The notes: generated by a model from the letters alone, not told the origin. 64,000 nt of DNA from Streptomyces ruber (GCF_014648075.1 NZ_BMQK01000005.1:281688-345687), one strand, 5' to 3'. Counted from the stretch's first letter, positions 1 to 8,580 are shown. Program-made: numbers and translations.

Positions 1-2286
1 GTCCAGGAACCCGGGGTTCAGGACCCCGAGGCGCAGGGGCCGGAGGTCCAGGGCCCCGAGCCCGTGGCGTCCGCAGCCCCGGAGCCCGAGGCCGAAGAGC
101 CCGAGGCGGCGCAGGAGCCCGAGTCCGTGGAGCCAATGGTTCAGGAGCCCGTAACTCAGGAGCCAGAGGCTCAGGAGCCGCAGTTCCAGGAGCCGCAGTT
201 CCAGGAGTCAGAGGTGCAAGAGCCGGAGCCGCAGGGGCCGGAGATGCGAGCGGAGGTGCCCGCCCCCACGGTTGCCCACCCCACGGCACCCGTCCCGGCG
301 GCCCCCACCGCCACGGTCCCCGCTCCCCGTCTCCCCGAGGCACCGGCGGACCCGAACCCGGTTCGGGCCGCGGACACGGCCGCGGACGTGGCCCCGGACC
401 CCGGCGTCGCGCAGAGCGCGGAGGACCTGGACACCAGGGCCGCCGACCAGGAGGACGAGCACAACCGGTACGACCAGCACCACGAGCAGGACCAGCAGGA
501 CCAGGAAGAGAGCACGGCCGCTGTGACAGAAGCCCCGGAGCTCCAGCTCGCCGGCCCCGCCGCCCCCGGCTACGACGACGCCGAGCGCGAGGCCGTGCTG
601 CGGGTGATGCGCGAGCGCCGGGACATCCGCAACGGCTTCCGCAACGACCCCATCCCGCACGAGGTGCTGCTCCGCGTCCTGGAGGCGGCCCACACGGCGC
701 CGTCCGTGGGGCACTCGCAGCCCTGGGACTTCGTCGTCATCCGCTCGGCCGAGACACGGCAGGCCGTGCACGAACTCGCCCGGCGCCAGCGCGAGGCGTA
801 CGCGAAGTCGCTGCCCAAGGGCCGTGCCAAGCAGTTCAGGGAACTGAAGATCGAGGCCATCCTCGACACCCCGGTCAACATCGTCGTCACCGCAGACCCC
901 ACCCGGGGCGGCCGCCACACCCTGGGCCGCCACACGCAGCCGCAGATGGCGCCGTACTCCTCCGCGCTCGCCGTGGAGAACCTCTGGCTCGCCGCCCGCG
1001 CCGAGGGCCTCGGCGTCGGCTGGGTCAGCTTCTTCGACGAGCGGGAGATGGTCCGCGTGCTCGGCCTGCCCGAGCACCTGGAGGTCGTCGCGTACCTGTG
1101 CGTCGGGTACGTCGACGAGTTCCCGGACGAGCCGGAGCTGATGCAGGCGGGCTGGTCCAAGCGCCGCCCGCTGTCCTGGGTCGTGCACGAGGAGACGTAC
1201 GGCCGCCGCGCGCTGCCCGGCGAGGCGCCGCACGACCTGCTCGCCGAGACCGTCGCCGGGATCCGGCCGCTGGACGCCAAGGCGCTCGGCGAGGCCTGGG
1301 AGCGGCAGAAGCGCATGACGAAGCCCGCGGGCGCGCTCGGCATGCTGGAGATCATCTCCGCGCAGCTGTCCGGTCTGTCCCGCCAGTGCCCGCCGCCGAT
1401 CCCGGAGCCCGCGGCCGTCGCGGTCTTCGCGGGCGACCACGGCGTGCACGCCCAGGGCGTCACCCCCTGGCCGCAGGAGGTCACCGCCCAGATGGTGGCC
1501 AACTTCCTCGGCGGGGGAGCGGTCTGCAACGCCTTCGCCACCCAGGTGGGCGCCGAGGTGTGCGTGGTCGACGTGGGTGTGGCCGCCGAGCTGCCCGCGA
1601 CGCCGGGGCTGCTGCCCCGCAAGGTCCGCGCGGGCACGGCCGACATGACGACCGGCCCGGCGCTGACCCGCGAGGAGGTCAAGCAGGCCATCGAGGTCGG
1701 CATCGAGACCGCCCGCGACCTGGTGGCGGCGGGCAACAAGGCGCTGCTCACCGGTGAGATGGGCATCGCCAACACGACCGCGTCCGCCGCCCTGATCTCC
1801 GTCTTCACGGAGACGGACCCCGCCGAGGTCACCGGCCGCGGCACGGGCATCAACGACGAGACGCTCGCCCGCAAGACCGAGGTGGTGCGCCGCGCCCTCG
1901 AACTCCACCAGCCCGACCCGGCCGACCCCATCGGCGTCCTCGCCGCGGTCGGCGGACTGGAGCACGCGGCGATGGTGGGCCTGCTGCTGGGCGGCGCGTC
2001 GCTGCGTACGCCGGTGATCCTGGACGGTGTCAGCGCGGGCGCCGCCGCCCTGGTGGCCCGCGCCATCGCCCCCGAGGTCCTGGCGGCCTGCATCGCGGGC
2101 CACCGCAGCGCGGAGCCGGGCCATGTGGCGGCCCTGAAGAAGCTGGGCCTGCGCCCCCTGGTCGACCTGGACCTGCGCCTCGGCGAGGGTACGGGTGCCC
2201 TCCTCGCCCTCCCGATGATCCAGAGCACGGCGCGGGCGATGCACGAGGTGGCGACGTTCGACTCGGCGGGCGTGACGGAGAAGTAG
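1..2286 (+). CDS. cobT: BluB-CobT fusion: 5,6-dimethylbenzimidazole synthase plus nicotinate-nucleotide:DMB phosphoribosyltransferase (5' end outside the window)
   Basis: This protein makes and activates the lower ligand of cobalamin. The BluB part (about nt 570-1205) fragments FMN to give dimethylbenzimidazole. The CobT part (about nt 1245-2286) transfers it to nicotinate mononucleotide to give alpha-ribazole phosphate. The BluB half shows the nitroreductase-like RRDIRNGF start and APSVGHSQPWDF. The CobT half shows AVFAGDHGVHAQGVT, GEMGIANTTASAA and the C-terminal LGEGTGALLALPM, whose Glu should be the catalytic base. The frame is open from base 1 and already carries the same Gln-Glu-Pro repeats before the GTG at 64. 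The true start therefore lies upstream, and the first 170 or so visible residues are an acidic, disordered QEP-rich leader. The fused order puts production and use of DMB in one chain. Function is confident; the role of the leader is unknown. Confidence 0.93.
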   Translation, partial: VQEPGVQDPEAQGPEVQGPEPVASAAPEPEAEEPEAAQEPESVEPMVQEPVTQEPEAQEPQFQEPQFQESEVQEPEPQGPEMRAEVPAPTVAHPTAPVPAAPTATVPAPRLPEAPADPNPVRAADTAADVAPDPGVAQSAEDLDTRAADQEDEHNRYDQHHEQDQQDQEESTAAVTEAPELQLAGPAAPGYDDAEREAVLRVMRERRDIRNGFRNDPIPHEVLLRVLEAAHTAPSVGHSQPWDFVVIRSAETRQAVHELARRQREAYAKSLPKGRAKQFRELKIEAILDTPVNIVVTADPTRGGRHTLGRHTQPQMAPYSSALAVENLWLAARAEGLGVGWVSFFDEREMVRVLGLPEHLEVVAYLCVGYVDEFPDEPELMQAGWSKRRPLSWVVHEETYGRRALPGEAPHDLLAETVAGIRPLDAKALGEAWERQKRMTKPAGALGMLEIISAQLSGLSRQCPPPIPEPAAVAVFAGDHGVHAQGVTPWPQEVTAQMVANFLGGGAVCNAFATQVGAEVCVVDVGVAAELPATPGLLPRKVRAGTADMTTGPALTREEVKQAIEVGIETARDLVAAGNKALLTGEMGIANTTASAALISVFTETDPAEVTGRGTGINDETLARKTEVVRRALELHQPDPADPIGVLAAVGGLEHAAMVGLLLGGASLRTPVILDGVSAGAAALVARAIAPEVLAACIAGHRSAEPGHVAALKKLGLRPLVDLDLRLGEGTGALLALPMIQSTARAMHEVATFDSAGVTEK

Positions 2287-2350
2287 GCCCGGCAGGGCCG
2301 TCCCCACGGGGACCGGGGGACCGGGGAAGCCGCCCCCCGGTCCCCGCCTC

Positions 2351-2356
2351 TAAAAT
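2351..2356 (+). promoter_or_regulatory. candidate -10 element TAAAAT for cysG
   Basis: TAAAAT is an unusually AT-rich hexamer in this GC-rich DNA. It lies 100 nt upstream of the cysG start and just after a GC-rich hairpin region that follows cobT. No good -35 is visible at the expected spacing. The short leader leaves no room for a cobalamin riboswitch. Confidence 0.35.
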
Positions 2357-2455
2357 GCGCACGTCAGGGGCGCTCCGACGCTGCAGCACCCGAAGCCGCG
2401 GCGCCCCGTGCCGCAGCACCCGTCCCGAAGAAGCCCCGCAGGAAGCCGTACGCCG

Positions 2456-3703
2456 ATGCCCATGGCCGAACACCCCGCCTACCCCGTAGGCCTCCGCCTC
2501 ACCGGCCGCCGAGTGGTCGTCCTCGGCGGCGGCCAGGTCGCCCAGCGCCGCCTCCCGGCCCTGCTCGCGGCGGGCGCCGACATCCTCCTCGTGTCCCCCT
2601 CGGCCACCCCCTCGGTCGAGGCGATGGCGGACGCGGGCGAGATCATCTGGGAGCGGCGCCCCTACGCCGACGGCGACCTCGCCGAGGCCTGGTACGCCCT
2701 GATCGCCACCAGCGACCCCGACGCCAACGCCGCCGCCTCCGCCGAGGCCGACCGGCACCGTGTCTGGTGCGTGCGCTCCGACGACGCGGACGCCGCCACG
2801 GCCTGGACCCCGGCGACGGGCCACAGCGAGGGCGTCACGGTCGCCGTGCTCACCACCAGCGCGAGCGGCCGCGACCCGCGCCGTACCGCAGCCATCCGCG
2901 ACGCCGTGGTGGAGGGCCTGCGCGACGGCACCCTCGTCGCCCCGCAGCACCGCACCCGCACGCCCGGTGTCGCCCTCGTCGGCGGCGGCCCCGGCGACCC
3001 GGACCTGATCACCGTGCGCGGCCGCCGGCTCCTGGCCGAGGCCGACGTCGTCATCGCCGACCGGCTCGGTCCGCGCGACCTGCTCGCCGAACTGCCGCCG
3101 CACGTCGAGGTGATCGACGCGGCGAAGATCCCCTACGGCCGTTTCATGGCCCAGGAGGCCATCAACAACGCGCTGATCGAGCACGCGAAGCAGGGCAAGT
3201 CGGTGGTACGGCTGAAGGGCGGCGACCCGTTCGTCTTCGGCCGTGGCATGGAGGAGGCCCAGGCGCTCGCCGAGGCCGGCATCCCCTGCACGGTCGTCCC
3301 CGGCATCTCCAGCTCGATCTCGGTGCCGGGTGCGGCCGGCATCCCGGTCACCCACCGGGGCGTCGCCCACGAGTTCACCGTGGTCAGCGGGCATGTGGCG
3401 CCGGACGACGCGCGCTCCCTGGTCGACTGGCCGGCGCTGGCGAAGGCGCGCGGCACGCTGGTCGTCCTCATGGGCGTCGACAAGATCGGGCGCATCGCGG
3501 AGACACTGATCGCGCACGGCAGGCCCGCCGACACCCCGGTCGCGCTGGTCCAGGAGGGCACCACGGCCGCCCAGCGCCGCGTGGACGCCACCCTCGCCAC
3601 GGTCGCCGAGACCGTGGTGGCCCAGGACGTGCGGCCGCCGGCGGTCATCGTCATCGGCGAGGTCGTGCGCGTGGGCCCGCAGTCCACCCCGGACCAGCCG
3701 TAG
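2456..3703 (+). CDS. cobA: uroporphyrinogen-III C-methyltransferase with precorrin-2 dehydrogenase-like N-terminal domain (CysG/CobA type)
   Basis: It methylates uroporphyrinogen III at C2 and C7 to precorrin-2, the branch point to siroheme and cobalamin. The N-terminal 150 or so residues form a Rossmann domain (VVVLGGGQVAQRR) like the CysG dehydrogenase/ferrochelatase half. The C-terminal domain is a SAM-dependent tetrapyrrole methylase with GGGPGDPDLIT, VRLKGGDPFVFGRG and PGISSS. The start at ATG 2456 has AGGAAG 10 nt upstream; an in-frame GTG at 2408 has no ribosome binding site. Length is 415 residues. Its position directly after cobT fits a tetrapyrrole/cobalamin role. Whether the N-terminal half is an active dehydrogenase and chelatase cannot be judged from sequence alone. 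Confidence 0.92.
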   Translation: MPMAEHPAYPVGLRLTGRRVVVLGGGQVAQRRLPALLAAGADILLVSPSATPSVEAMADAGEIIWERRPYADGDLAEAWYALIATSDPDANAAASAEADRHRVWCVRSDDADAATAWTPATGHSEGVTVAVLTTSASGRDPRRTAAIRDAVVEGLRDGTLVAPQHRTRTPGVALVGGGPGDPDLITVRGRRLLAEADVVIADRLGPRDLLAELPPHVEVIDAAKIPYGRFMAQEAINNALIEHAKQGKSVVRLKGGDPFVFGRGMEEAQALAEAGIPCTVVPGISSSISVPGAAGIPVTHRGVAHEFTVVSGHVAPDDARSLVDWPALAKARGTLVVLMGVDKIGRIAETLIAHGRPADTPVALVQEGTTAAQRRVDATLATVAETVVAQDVRPPAVIVIGEVVRVGPQSTPDQP

Positions 3704-3728
3704 GAACCGGACACCGGACACATCACCC

Positions 3729-3806
3729 GCATCCGCACCCGCACCCCGCACCCCGCACCCCGCATCCGCACCCGCACCCCGCATCCGCACCCGCACCCCG
3801 CACCCA
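3729..3806 (+). repeat. 19-bp tandem repeat, three copies plus partial 7-bp units
   Basis: The unit GCATCCGCACCCGCACCCC occurs at 3729-3747, 3762-3780 and 3781-3799. Extra GCACCCC units lie at 3748-3761 and 3800-3806. The tract fills the gap between the cobA stop and the ribosome binding site of the next gene and is not part of a convincing gene. The whole tract is C-rich on this strand. It looks like a variable-number repeat. Confidence 0.85.
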
Positions 3807-3825
3807 GGACGAGGCACCAGCGATC

Positions 3826-4644
3826 GTGGCCGAACTGATCAACGTCGACGACCCCGACGACCCGCGTCTGCACGACTACACGGGCCTGACCGACGTGGAG
3901 CTGCGCCGCCGCCGCGAACCCGCGGAGGGCCTGTTCATCGCCGAGGGCGAGAAGGTGATCAGGCGGGCCGTCGACGCGGGGTACGAGATGCGGTCCATGC
4001 TGCTCTCGCCCAAGTGGGCCGAGGCCATGCGCGGTGTCATCGAGGATTCGGCGGCGCCGGTGTACGTGGTGGACCCCGCGCTCGCCGAACGCGTCACCGG
4101 CTACCACGTGCACCGCGGCGCCCTCGCCGCCATGCGGCGCAAGCCGCTGCCGGCGGCGGACGAGCTGCTGCGGACCGCCCGCCGGGTCGCGGTCATGGAG
4201 GCGGTCAACGACCACACCAACATCGGCGCGATCTTCCGCTCGGCGGCGGCCCTCGGCATGGACGCGGTCCTGCTCTCGCCGGACTGCGCCGACCCGCTCT
4301 ACCGGCGCAGCGTCAAGGTCTCCATGGGCGCGGTGTTCTCCGTCCCGTACGCGCGTCTCGACCCGTGGCCGAAGAGCCTGCAGGAGGTGCGCGAGGCGGG
4401 GTTCTCGCTGCTCGCGCTCACACCGCACGAGAAGGCCCGGCCGCTCGACGAGGTGGCCCCGCACCGGATGGAACGGGCGGCGCTGATGCTCGGCGCGGAG
4501 GGCGACGGCCTGTCGAGGCGGGCCCTGGAGGCGGCGGACGAATGGGTCCGCATCCCCATGGCGCACGGCGTCGACTCGCTCAACGTGGGCGCCGCCGCGG
4601 CGGTCGCGTTCTACGCGGTGACGACGGGCCGCCCCGGACTCTGA
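3826..4644 (+). CDS. TrmH/SpoU-family RNA 2'-O-methyltransferase
   Basis: This is a SPOUT-class enzyme predicted to transfer methyl from SAM to a ribose 2'-OH in tRNA or rRNA. The three SPOUT motifs are visible: NDHTNIGAIFRSA (motif 1, with the Asn and Arg), ALMLGAEGDGLS (motif 2) and VRIPMAHGVDSLNVGAAAAV (motif 3, SAM-binding knot). An N-terminal SpoU substrate-binding-like segment (GLFIAEGEKVIRRAV) precedes them. The start chosen is GTG 3826, giving 272 residues; a GAGG lies about 11 nt upstream and the region before it is the C-rich repeat. It ends convergently with the kinase gene, with a hairpin between. The exact RNA target is unknown. Confidence 0.9.
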   Translation: MAELINVDDPDDPRLHDYTGLTDVELRRRREPAEGLFIAEGEKVIRRAVDAGYEMRSMLLSPKWAEAMRGVIEDSAAPVYVVDPALAERVTGYHVHRGALAAMRRKPLPAADELLRTARRVAVMEAVNDHTNIGAIFRSAAALGMDAVLLSPDCADPLYRRSVKVSMGAVFSVPYARLDPWPKSLQEVREAGFSLLALTPHEKARPLDEVAPHRMERAALMLGAEGDGLSRRALEAADEWVRIPMAHGVDSLNVGAAAAVAFYAVTTGRPGL

Positions 4645-4660
4645 CCCGCCCGGCCGTCCC

Positions 4661-4681
4661 CCGGCCCGGTCCGCGGGCCGG
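4661..4681. terminator. hairpin between convergent genes
   Basis: CCGGCCC (4661-4667) pairs with GGGCCGG (4675-4681) around a 7-nt loop. It sits between the stop codons of the convergent RNA methyltransferase and kinase genes, so it could serve both. Confidence 0.55.
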
Positions 4682-4686
4682 AACGG

Positions 4687-6063
4687 TCACGTGCCGCCGG
4701 CGCCCGCCTGCTGCCCGTACGACTGCTCCTGCACCACGTCCACCCGCACGCGCTGGTCACCCAGCCCCTGCTCAGGACCCTGGCAGCCCTGCGCGAGAGC
4801 GATGCCCAGGGCCACCAGCAGCGTCACCACCACGAAGACGACGATCCGCTGGCGCAGCAGCTGCGGGTTGGCGGGCCGTCGTCCGCCGGTCCCACCGCCC
4901 GTGCGGGGTGCCGGGCGGCCGGCCCCGCTGCGCGGCGCGGGCCTGCCGCCGGACCGGGGGTCGCGCTGCCGCACGGGACGTGCCCCCGACCCCGGGGCGG
5001 ACCGCTGCTGCCCGCCCGTACGGGACGATCCGCCCGTGCGCGAGCCCTCGCCGCCACGGGACGATCCGCCCGTACGCGGCGCGGGAGTGCCCGGCGAGGT
5101 CTGCGAGCGCCGCTGGGTGCGCTGCTCGGCATACGACCCGGCGAGCCGGCCCGACGGCCGGTCGGAGTCGGCGCGCGGCCCGGGCGGACGCGCGTCGGTG
5201 AGACCCTGCGCCTCGCGGGCCGCGATCTCCTTGAGCCGCAGCGACAGTTGCAGGGTGGTGGGCCGTTCCTCCGGGTCCTTGGCGAGGCAGGCGCGGACGA
5301 GGGGGGCCAACGCGTCCGGCACGCCGTGCAGCTGGGGCTCCTCGTGCACCACCCGGTACAGCATCACCTCGGAACTGCCGTGCCCGAACGGCGAGTCGGA
5401 GGTCGCCGCGTACGCGAGGGTGGCGCCGAGCGCGAACACGTCGGTCGCCGGGGTGACGGCGGCCCCGCGCACCTGCTCCGGCGCGAGGAAGCCGGGCGAG
5501 CCCACGGCCGTGCCGACGTGCGTGAGCGTCGACGCACCCGTGGCCCAGGCGATGCCGAAGTCGATGATCCGCGGACCCTTCGGGGACAGCAGGATGTTGG
5601 ACGGCTTCAGGTCGCGGTGGACGACGCCCGCCTCGTGCACGGCGACGAGCCCCTCCGAGAGGGCGGCCCCGATCGCGGCGACCTCGGCGGCCGGCAGCGG
5701 GCCCTCCTTGGTGATCTTGTCGTGCAGCGACGGCCCGGGCACGTACTGCGTGGCGAACCACGGCCGGTCCGCCTCCAGGTCCGCGGCCACCAGCCGGGCC
5801 GTGCAGCCGCCCCGGATCCGCCGGGCCGCCGACACCTCGCGCGCGAACCGCGACCGGAACTCCTGATCCTCCGCCAGATCGGGCCGGATCACCTTCAGCG
5901 CGACCCGCTGTCCCTTGCGGTCGGAACCCAGGTAGACCACGCCCATGCCGCCCGCGCCGAGCCGTCTGTGAAGCCTGAACGAGCCGACGACGCGCGGGTC
6001 CTCGCGCCTCAGGCGCATCATCGCCATGTCCATCCCCGCTGCCCGGTCCGTATGACTCGCCAC
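4687..6063 (-). CDS. membrane-anchored Ser/Thr protein kinase
   Basis: A Hanks-type (PknB-like) kinase that phosphorylates proteins on Ser/Thr at the inner face of the membrane. Counting from GTG 6063, the glycine loop is LGAGGMGVVY (35-44), the ATP lysine is Lys57 (VALKVI), the catalytic loop is HRDLKPSN (149-156) and DFG is 168-170, followed by APE (194-196). Residues about 290-405 are a Pro/Arg/Gly/Ser-rich linker. A single membrane helix (about 407-425, VVFVVVTLLVALGIALA) is followed by only about 33 external residues. There are therefore no PASTA or other sensor domains. ATG 6033, ten codons in, is an alternative start; GGGGA precedes the GTG at good spacing. The gene is divergent from the small gene at 6230. 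Substrate is unknown. Confidence 0.92.
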   Translation of the reverse strand: MASHTDRAAGMDMAMMRLRREDPRVVGSFRLHRRLGAGGMGVVYLGSDRKGQRVALKVIRPDLAEDQEFRSRFAREVSAARRIRGGCTARLVAADLEADRPWFATQYVPGPSLHDKITKEGPLPAAEVAAIGAALSEGLVAVHEAGVVHRDLKPSNILLSPKGPRIIDFGIAWATGASTLTHVGTAVGSPGFLAPEQVRGAAVTPATDVFALGATLAYAATSDSPFGHGSSEVMLYRVVHEEPQLHGVPDALAPLVRACLAKDPEERPTTLQLSLRLKEIAAREAQGLTDARPPGPRADSDRPSGRLAGSYAEQRTQRRSQTSPGTPAPRTGGSSRGGEGSRTGGSSRTGGQQRSAPGSGARPVRQRDPRSGGRPAPRSGAGRPAPRTGGGTGGRRPANPQLLRQRIVVFVVVTLLVALGIALAQGCQGPEQGLGDQRVRVDVVQEQSYGQQAGAGGT

Positions 6064-6229
6064 AGCTTACGTTTCCCCGGCCGGGTCCGCGCAGAGGCCG
6101 CGCCCTCGCGATCCGATGGATTGTCAGTGCCGGGTGGGACACTTGAAACGCGGCCAGGGAACAGGAGTTCGGGACGGCGCAGGGCCGGCCCTGATCCCAA
6201 CGACCTGCCGCGAAAGGGGGATTGGACCC

Positions 6230-6505
6230 GTGAAGGGTGACCGTGTGGAGATAGTCGTGGACGCCGGTGACACGACGCGCACCTACGAGGTGGTGGCGAG
6301 CAGGGCGGGCCGCCGGGTGGAGACGGCGGTGCGCCGGGGCGTCGTGGAAGTGAGCGAAGTCACGCGAAGTGGCACAGTGGTGCGAACGGCCCGTTTCATG
6401 GCGAACCGGGTGCTGGCGCTGGTCGAACAGCCGGTGCCGAGGGAGGCCGGCCAGGAGGAGTCGGGGCACACCGGACGTCCCCTCCGGGAAGACCCCGAGA
6501 CGTAG
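6230..6505 (+). CDS. small conserved hypothetical protein (91 aa)
   Basis: I do not recognise a named family. The protein is a compact, charged beta-rich segment (MKGDRVEIVVDAGDTTRTY, then ETAVRRGVVEVSEV and VVRTARFMANRVLALVEQ) followed by a hydrophilic tail. GTG 6230 is chosen because GGGGG lies 9 nt upstream; earlier in-frame codons lack a ribosome binding site. It is divergent from the kinase gene, so the two may share a control region at 6064-6229. It has no signal peptide or membrane helix, and is probably cytoplasmic. Confidence 0.75.
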   Translation: MKGDRVEIVVDAGDTTRTYEVVASRAGRRVETAVRRGVVEVSEVTRSGTVVRTARFMANRVLALVEQPVPREAGQEESGHTGRPLREDPET

Positions 6506-6703
6506 GGCGGCGTCTCCACCCAGGGGAGTACGCCGCAGGTCACGGCTCATCCTCCGGGAGGCCCGGCAATGGGTACGAGGGCATGACGCCCGGCTCCCGC
6601 CGTGCGCGTAGGTTTGTGGTCAAGCGGCGGGTGCAGCACTCGTCCCCCGAGGTCGGAAGCCCGCCGCTGCCAACGACGCACTTCGATCGGTCAGGGAGGG
6701 ACC

Positions 6704-6913
6704 ATGGCCCACACGGCACCGCGGACGGCCGTCCGCGCCCGGGGGCGCGAGGCGCACGGCGTCTCCTCGCCCACCGGCCGTACGGGACGCCGCCATCCTC
6801 TGGTGGCGACCGCGATGGTCCTTCCCCTGGCGGCCCTGCTCCTGTACGCCTTCGGCGGCTTCGAGGCAGTGGTCACCCATGCGTCGTCCGTGGGCGTGAT
6901 GCTGGGGCGCTGA
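6704..6913 (+). CDS. small single-helix membrane protein (69 aa)
   Basis: The start is ATG 6704, preceded by a perfect AGGGAGGG. The N-terminal 35 residues are basic (MAHTAPRTAVRARGREAHG...). They are followed by one predicted membrane helix (HPLVATAMVLPLAALLLYAF) and a short tail ending MLGR. It matches no named family I know. An in-frame ATG-like start at 6602 would add 34 residues with poor coding character, so I reject it. Likely an integral membrane protein with its basic end inside. Confidence 0.65.
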   Translation: MAHTAPRTAVRARGREAHGVSSPTGRTGRRHPLVATAMVLPLAALLLYAFGGFEAVVTHASSVGVMLGR

Positions 6914-7116
6914 GCGGCGGCCCCAGGCCCGGAAGAGCGGTCCGGGCGGGGACATCAACCCAGAACCCCGTGGGGACGGGGGTGCGGCGGACGGCACGGA
7001 CGCCCGCGCGGCTGGGGAGCCGCGCGGGCGTCGAGCTGTGCGCCGGCGCCCACGCGGCCGCGCGCGGGCCTTCGCCTACGCTCACGGACGGCAACCTCAC
7101 CGCCCCAGGGAGTCCA

Positions 7117-8085
7117 GTGACCGGAGTGACCGACGTGACCGGCGTCATCGGCGCCACCGCCGAGGTGATGCCCGCCCTGGCCGCCCGGGCCCGCCGGACG
7201 GCCCACCCCGCGGGCGGCACCTGCGCGCACCCGGACACGGTGCTCGCCGAGCGCGACGACGGCGCGGTCGTCCGGCACGGCGACACGGTCGCCAAGGCCC
7301 ACGCCCCCGGCACCGACCCCGCGGACCTCGCCCGCCGCCTCGCCGCCGCCGTGGCGCTCCCCGCCGTCCTCCTCGCCCCGCTGCGCCCCGCCCCGGTCGC
7401 CCTCCACGGCCGCCAGGTCACCTTCTGGCCGTACGGCACCCCGGTCGACCCGGACGCCCCCGACGACGCACCGTGGGAGGCGGCGGGCGCCCTCCTCGCC
7501 CGGCTGCACCGGGCGCCCGCGCCCGCGGGCCTGCCGCCCATGCGCGGCCCCGCCAAGGCGGCCCGCGCGATCGCCCGGCTGCGCGCCGCCGGCCCGCACC
7601 CCGCGGCCGCCCCGGTCCTGCGGGCGTGGGCCACCCTCCCGGCCTGGGCCCGGGACGAACGGCCCCAGCCGGACACGGCCACGCTGTGCCACGGCGACGT
7701 CCACCTCGGCCAGCTCGTCCGCCACCCGGACGGAACCGCTGCGTGGCGGCTGATCGACGTGGACGACCTGGGCGTGGGCGTCCCGGGCTGGGACCTGGCC
7801 CGCCCGGCCGCCTGGTACGCCTGCGGGCTGCTGCCGCCCGGCGACTGGACCCGCTTCCTGACCGCCTACCGGGAGGAGGGCGGCCCGGCGGTGCCGCCCG
7901 CGGGCGACCCCTGGCCCGCCCTGGACGTCCCGGCCCGCGCCCTCACCGTGCAGACGGCCGCCCTGGCCGTCGCCAAGTCCGTGGCGGCGGGCCGCCCGCT
8001 GGACGAGGTGCAGCAGGCGGTCGTCGACGCCTGCGACCGAATGGCCGCCACCCCACCGGAGTTGGTGCAAGATTCCACGAAGTAG
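7117..8085 (+). CDS. aminoglycoside phosphotransferase (APH)-fold kinase
   Basis: A small-molecule kinase of the APH/choline-kinase superfamily. The Brenner-like catalytic motif is LCHGDVHLGQLV, followed by the metal-binding LIDVDDLGVGVPGWDLARPAAW. The N-lobe is present but weakly conserved. Start codons GTG 7117, 7126 and 7135 are all in frame; an AGGGAG at 7107-7112 supports the first two, and length is 316-322 residues. It ends just before the 14-bp tandem repeat. Nothing nearby suggests antibiotic resistance, so the substrate could be any hydroxylated metabolite. Family call is secure, function open. Confidence 0.82.
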   Translation: MTGVTDVTGVIGATAEVMPALAARARRTAHPAGGTCAHPDTVLAERDDGAVVRHGDTVAKAHAPGTDPADLARRLAAAVALPAVLLAPLRPAPVALHGRQVTFWPYGTPVDPDAPDDAPWEAAGALLARLHRAPAPAGLPPMRGPAKAARAIARLRAAGPHPAAAPVLRAWATLPAWARDERPQPDTATLCHGDVHLGQLVRHPDGTAAWRLIDVDDLGVGVPGWDLARPAAWYACGLLPPGDWTRFLTAYREEGGPAVPPAGDPWPALDVPARALTVQTAALAVAKSVAAGRPLDEVQQAVVDACDRMAATPPELVQDSTK

Positions 8086-8118
8086 GGTGCAACCGACCGC
8101 AGCCGGACAGTGTCAATG

Positions 8119-8232
8119 CTGGCAGCACAGTCCTGGCAGCACAGTCCTGGCAGCACAGTCCTGGCAGCACAGTCCTGGCAGCACAGTCCTGGCAGCACAG
8201 TCCTGGCAGCACAGTCCTGGCAACACTGTCCG
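8119..8232 (+). repeat. 14-bp tandem repeat (seven exact copies plus one degenerate)
   Basis: The unit CTGGCAGCACAGTC starts at 8119 and repeats every 14 bp: the GGCAGCAC core is at 8121, 8135, 8149, 8163, 8177, 8191 and 8205. A degenerate eighth unit at 8219 reads GGCAACAC. The array begins 33 bp after the phosphotransferase stop and ends about 45 bp before the zinc-ribbon gene. It is therefore in the likely promoter or leader of that gene. Because 14 is not a multiple of 3, the array is open in several frames and yields spurious repetitive peptides. Confidence 0.95.
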
Positions 8233-8278
8233 GGCGAAACGCGAAGCAGTACCCGACGGCGAGGAGTTGAGCCGAACC

Positions 8279-8569
8279 ATGCATTGTCCGAAGTGCCACG
8301 CGCCGATGCACACCTTCAACCGGAACGGCGTTCAGATCGAGCAGTGCAGCGGCTGCCGCGGAATCTTTCTCGACTACGGCGAGCTGGAGGCGCTGACCCG
8401 CATGGAATCCCAGTGGGCGCAGCCGGCGCCGCCGCCCCCGGGTGCCCCGCAGGCGTACCCGGCCGCTCCGGCCGCTCCGGCCTGGGGTGCCCCGCACCAC
8501 GGCGGGCACTACGGTCACCACGGCCACAAGCGTCACAAGAGCTTCGGCCACATGCTGTTCTCCAGCTGA
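8279..8569 (+). CDS. TFIIB-type zinc-ribbon small protein with His-rich tail
   Basis: The 96-residue protein begins MHCPKCHAPMHTF and continues QCSGCRGIFLDYGELE. The cysteines at 3, 6, 23 and 26 form a zinc ribbon of the zf-TFIIB type common in small bacterial proteins. It is followed by a Pro/Ala-rich linker and a histidine-rich stretch (HHGGHYGHHGHKRHK) that may bind metal. ATG 8279 has GAGGAG 12 nt upstream. The gene is followed by a strong terminator shared with the convergent tRNA operon. Molecular function is unknown; it may bind nucleic acid or metal. Confidence 0.85.
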   Translation: MHCPKCHAPMHTFNRNGVQIEQCSGCRGIFLDYGELEALTRMESQWAQPAPPPPGAPQAYPAAPAAPAWGAPHHGGHYGHHGHKRHKSFGHMLFSS

Positions 8570-8580
8570 GCCGAGCACCA

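Noticed and set aside
208..2307. Long open frame antisense to cobT
   Set aside because: It has Arg/Gly/His-rich composition without motifs and no ribosome binding site. It is the usual mirror frame of a high-GC gene; similar mirrors occur opposite most genes here.
2287..2455. Cobalamin riboswitch before the siroheme/cobalamin methyltransferase gene
   Set aside because: The gap is only about 170 nt, partly taken up by a GC-rich hairpin, and no B12-box-like sequence is visible.
7117..8085. Aminoglycoside resistance gene
   Set aside because: Only the broad APH kinase fold is supported. There are no mobile or antibiotic genes nearby, so resistance should not be claimed.
8119..8232. Possible CRISPR array
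   Set aside because: The repeats are 14 bp with no spacers, so this is a simple tandem repeat. The same holds for the 42-bp array at 14582.
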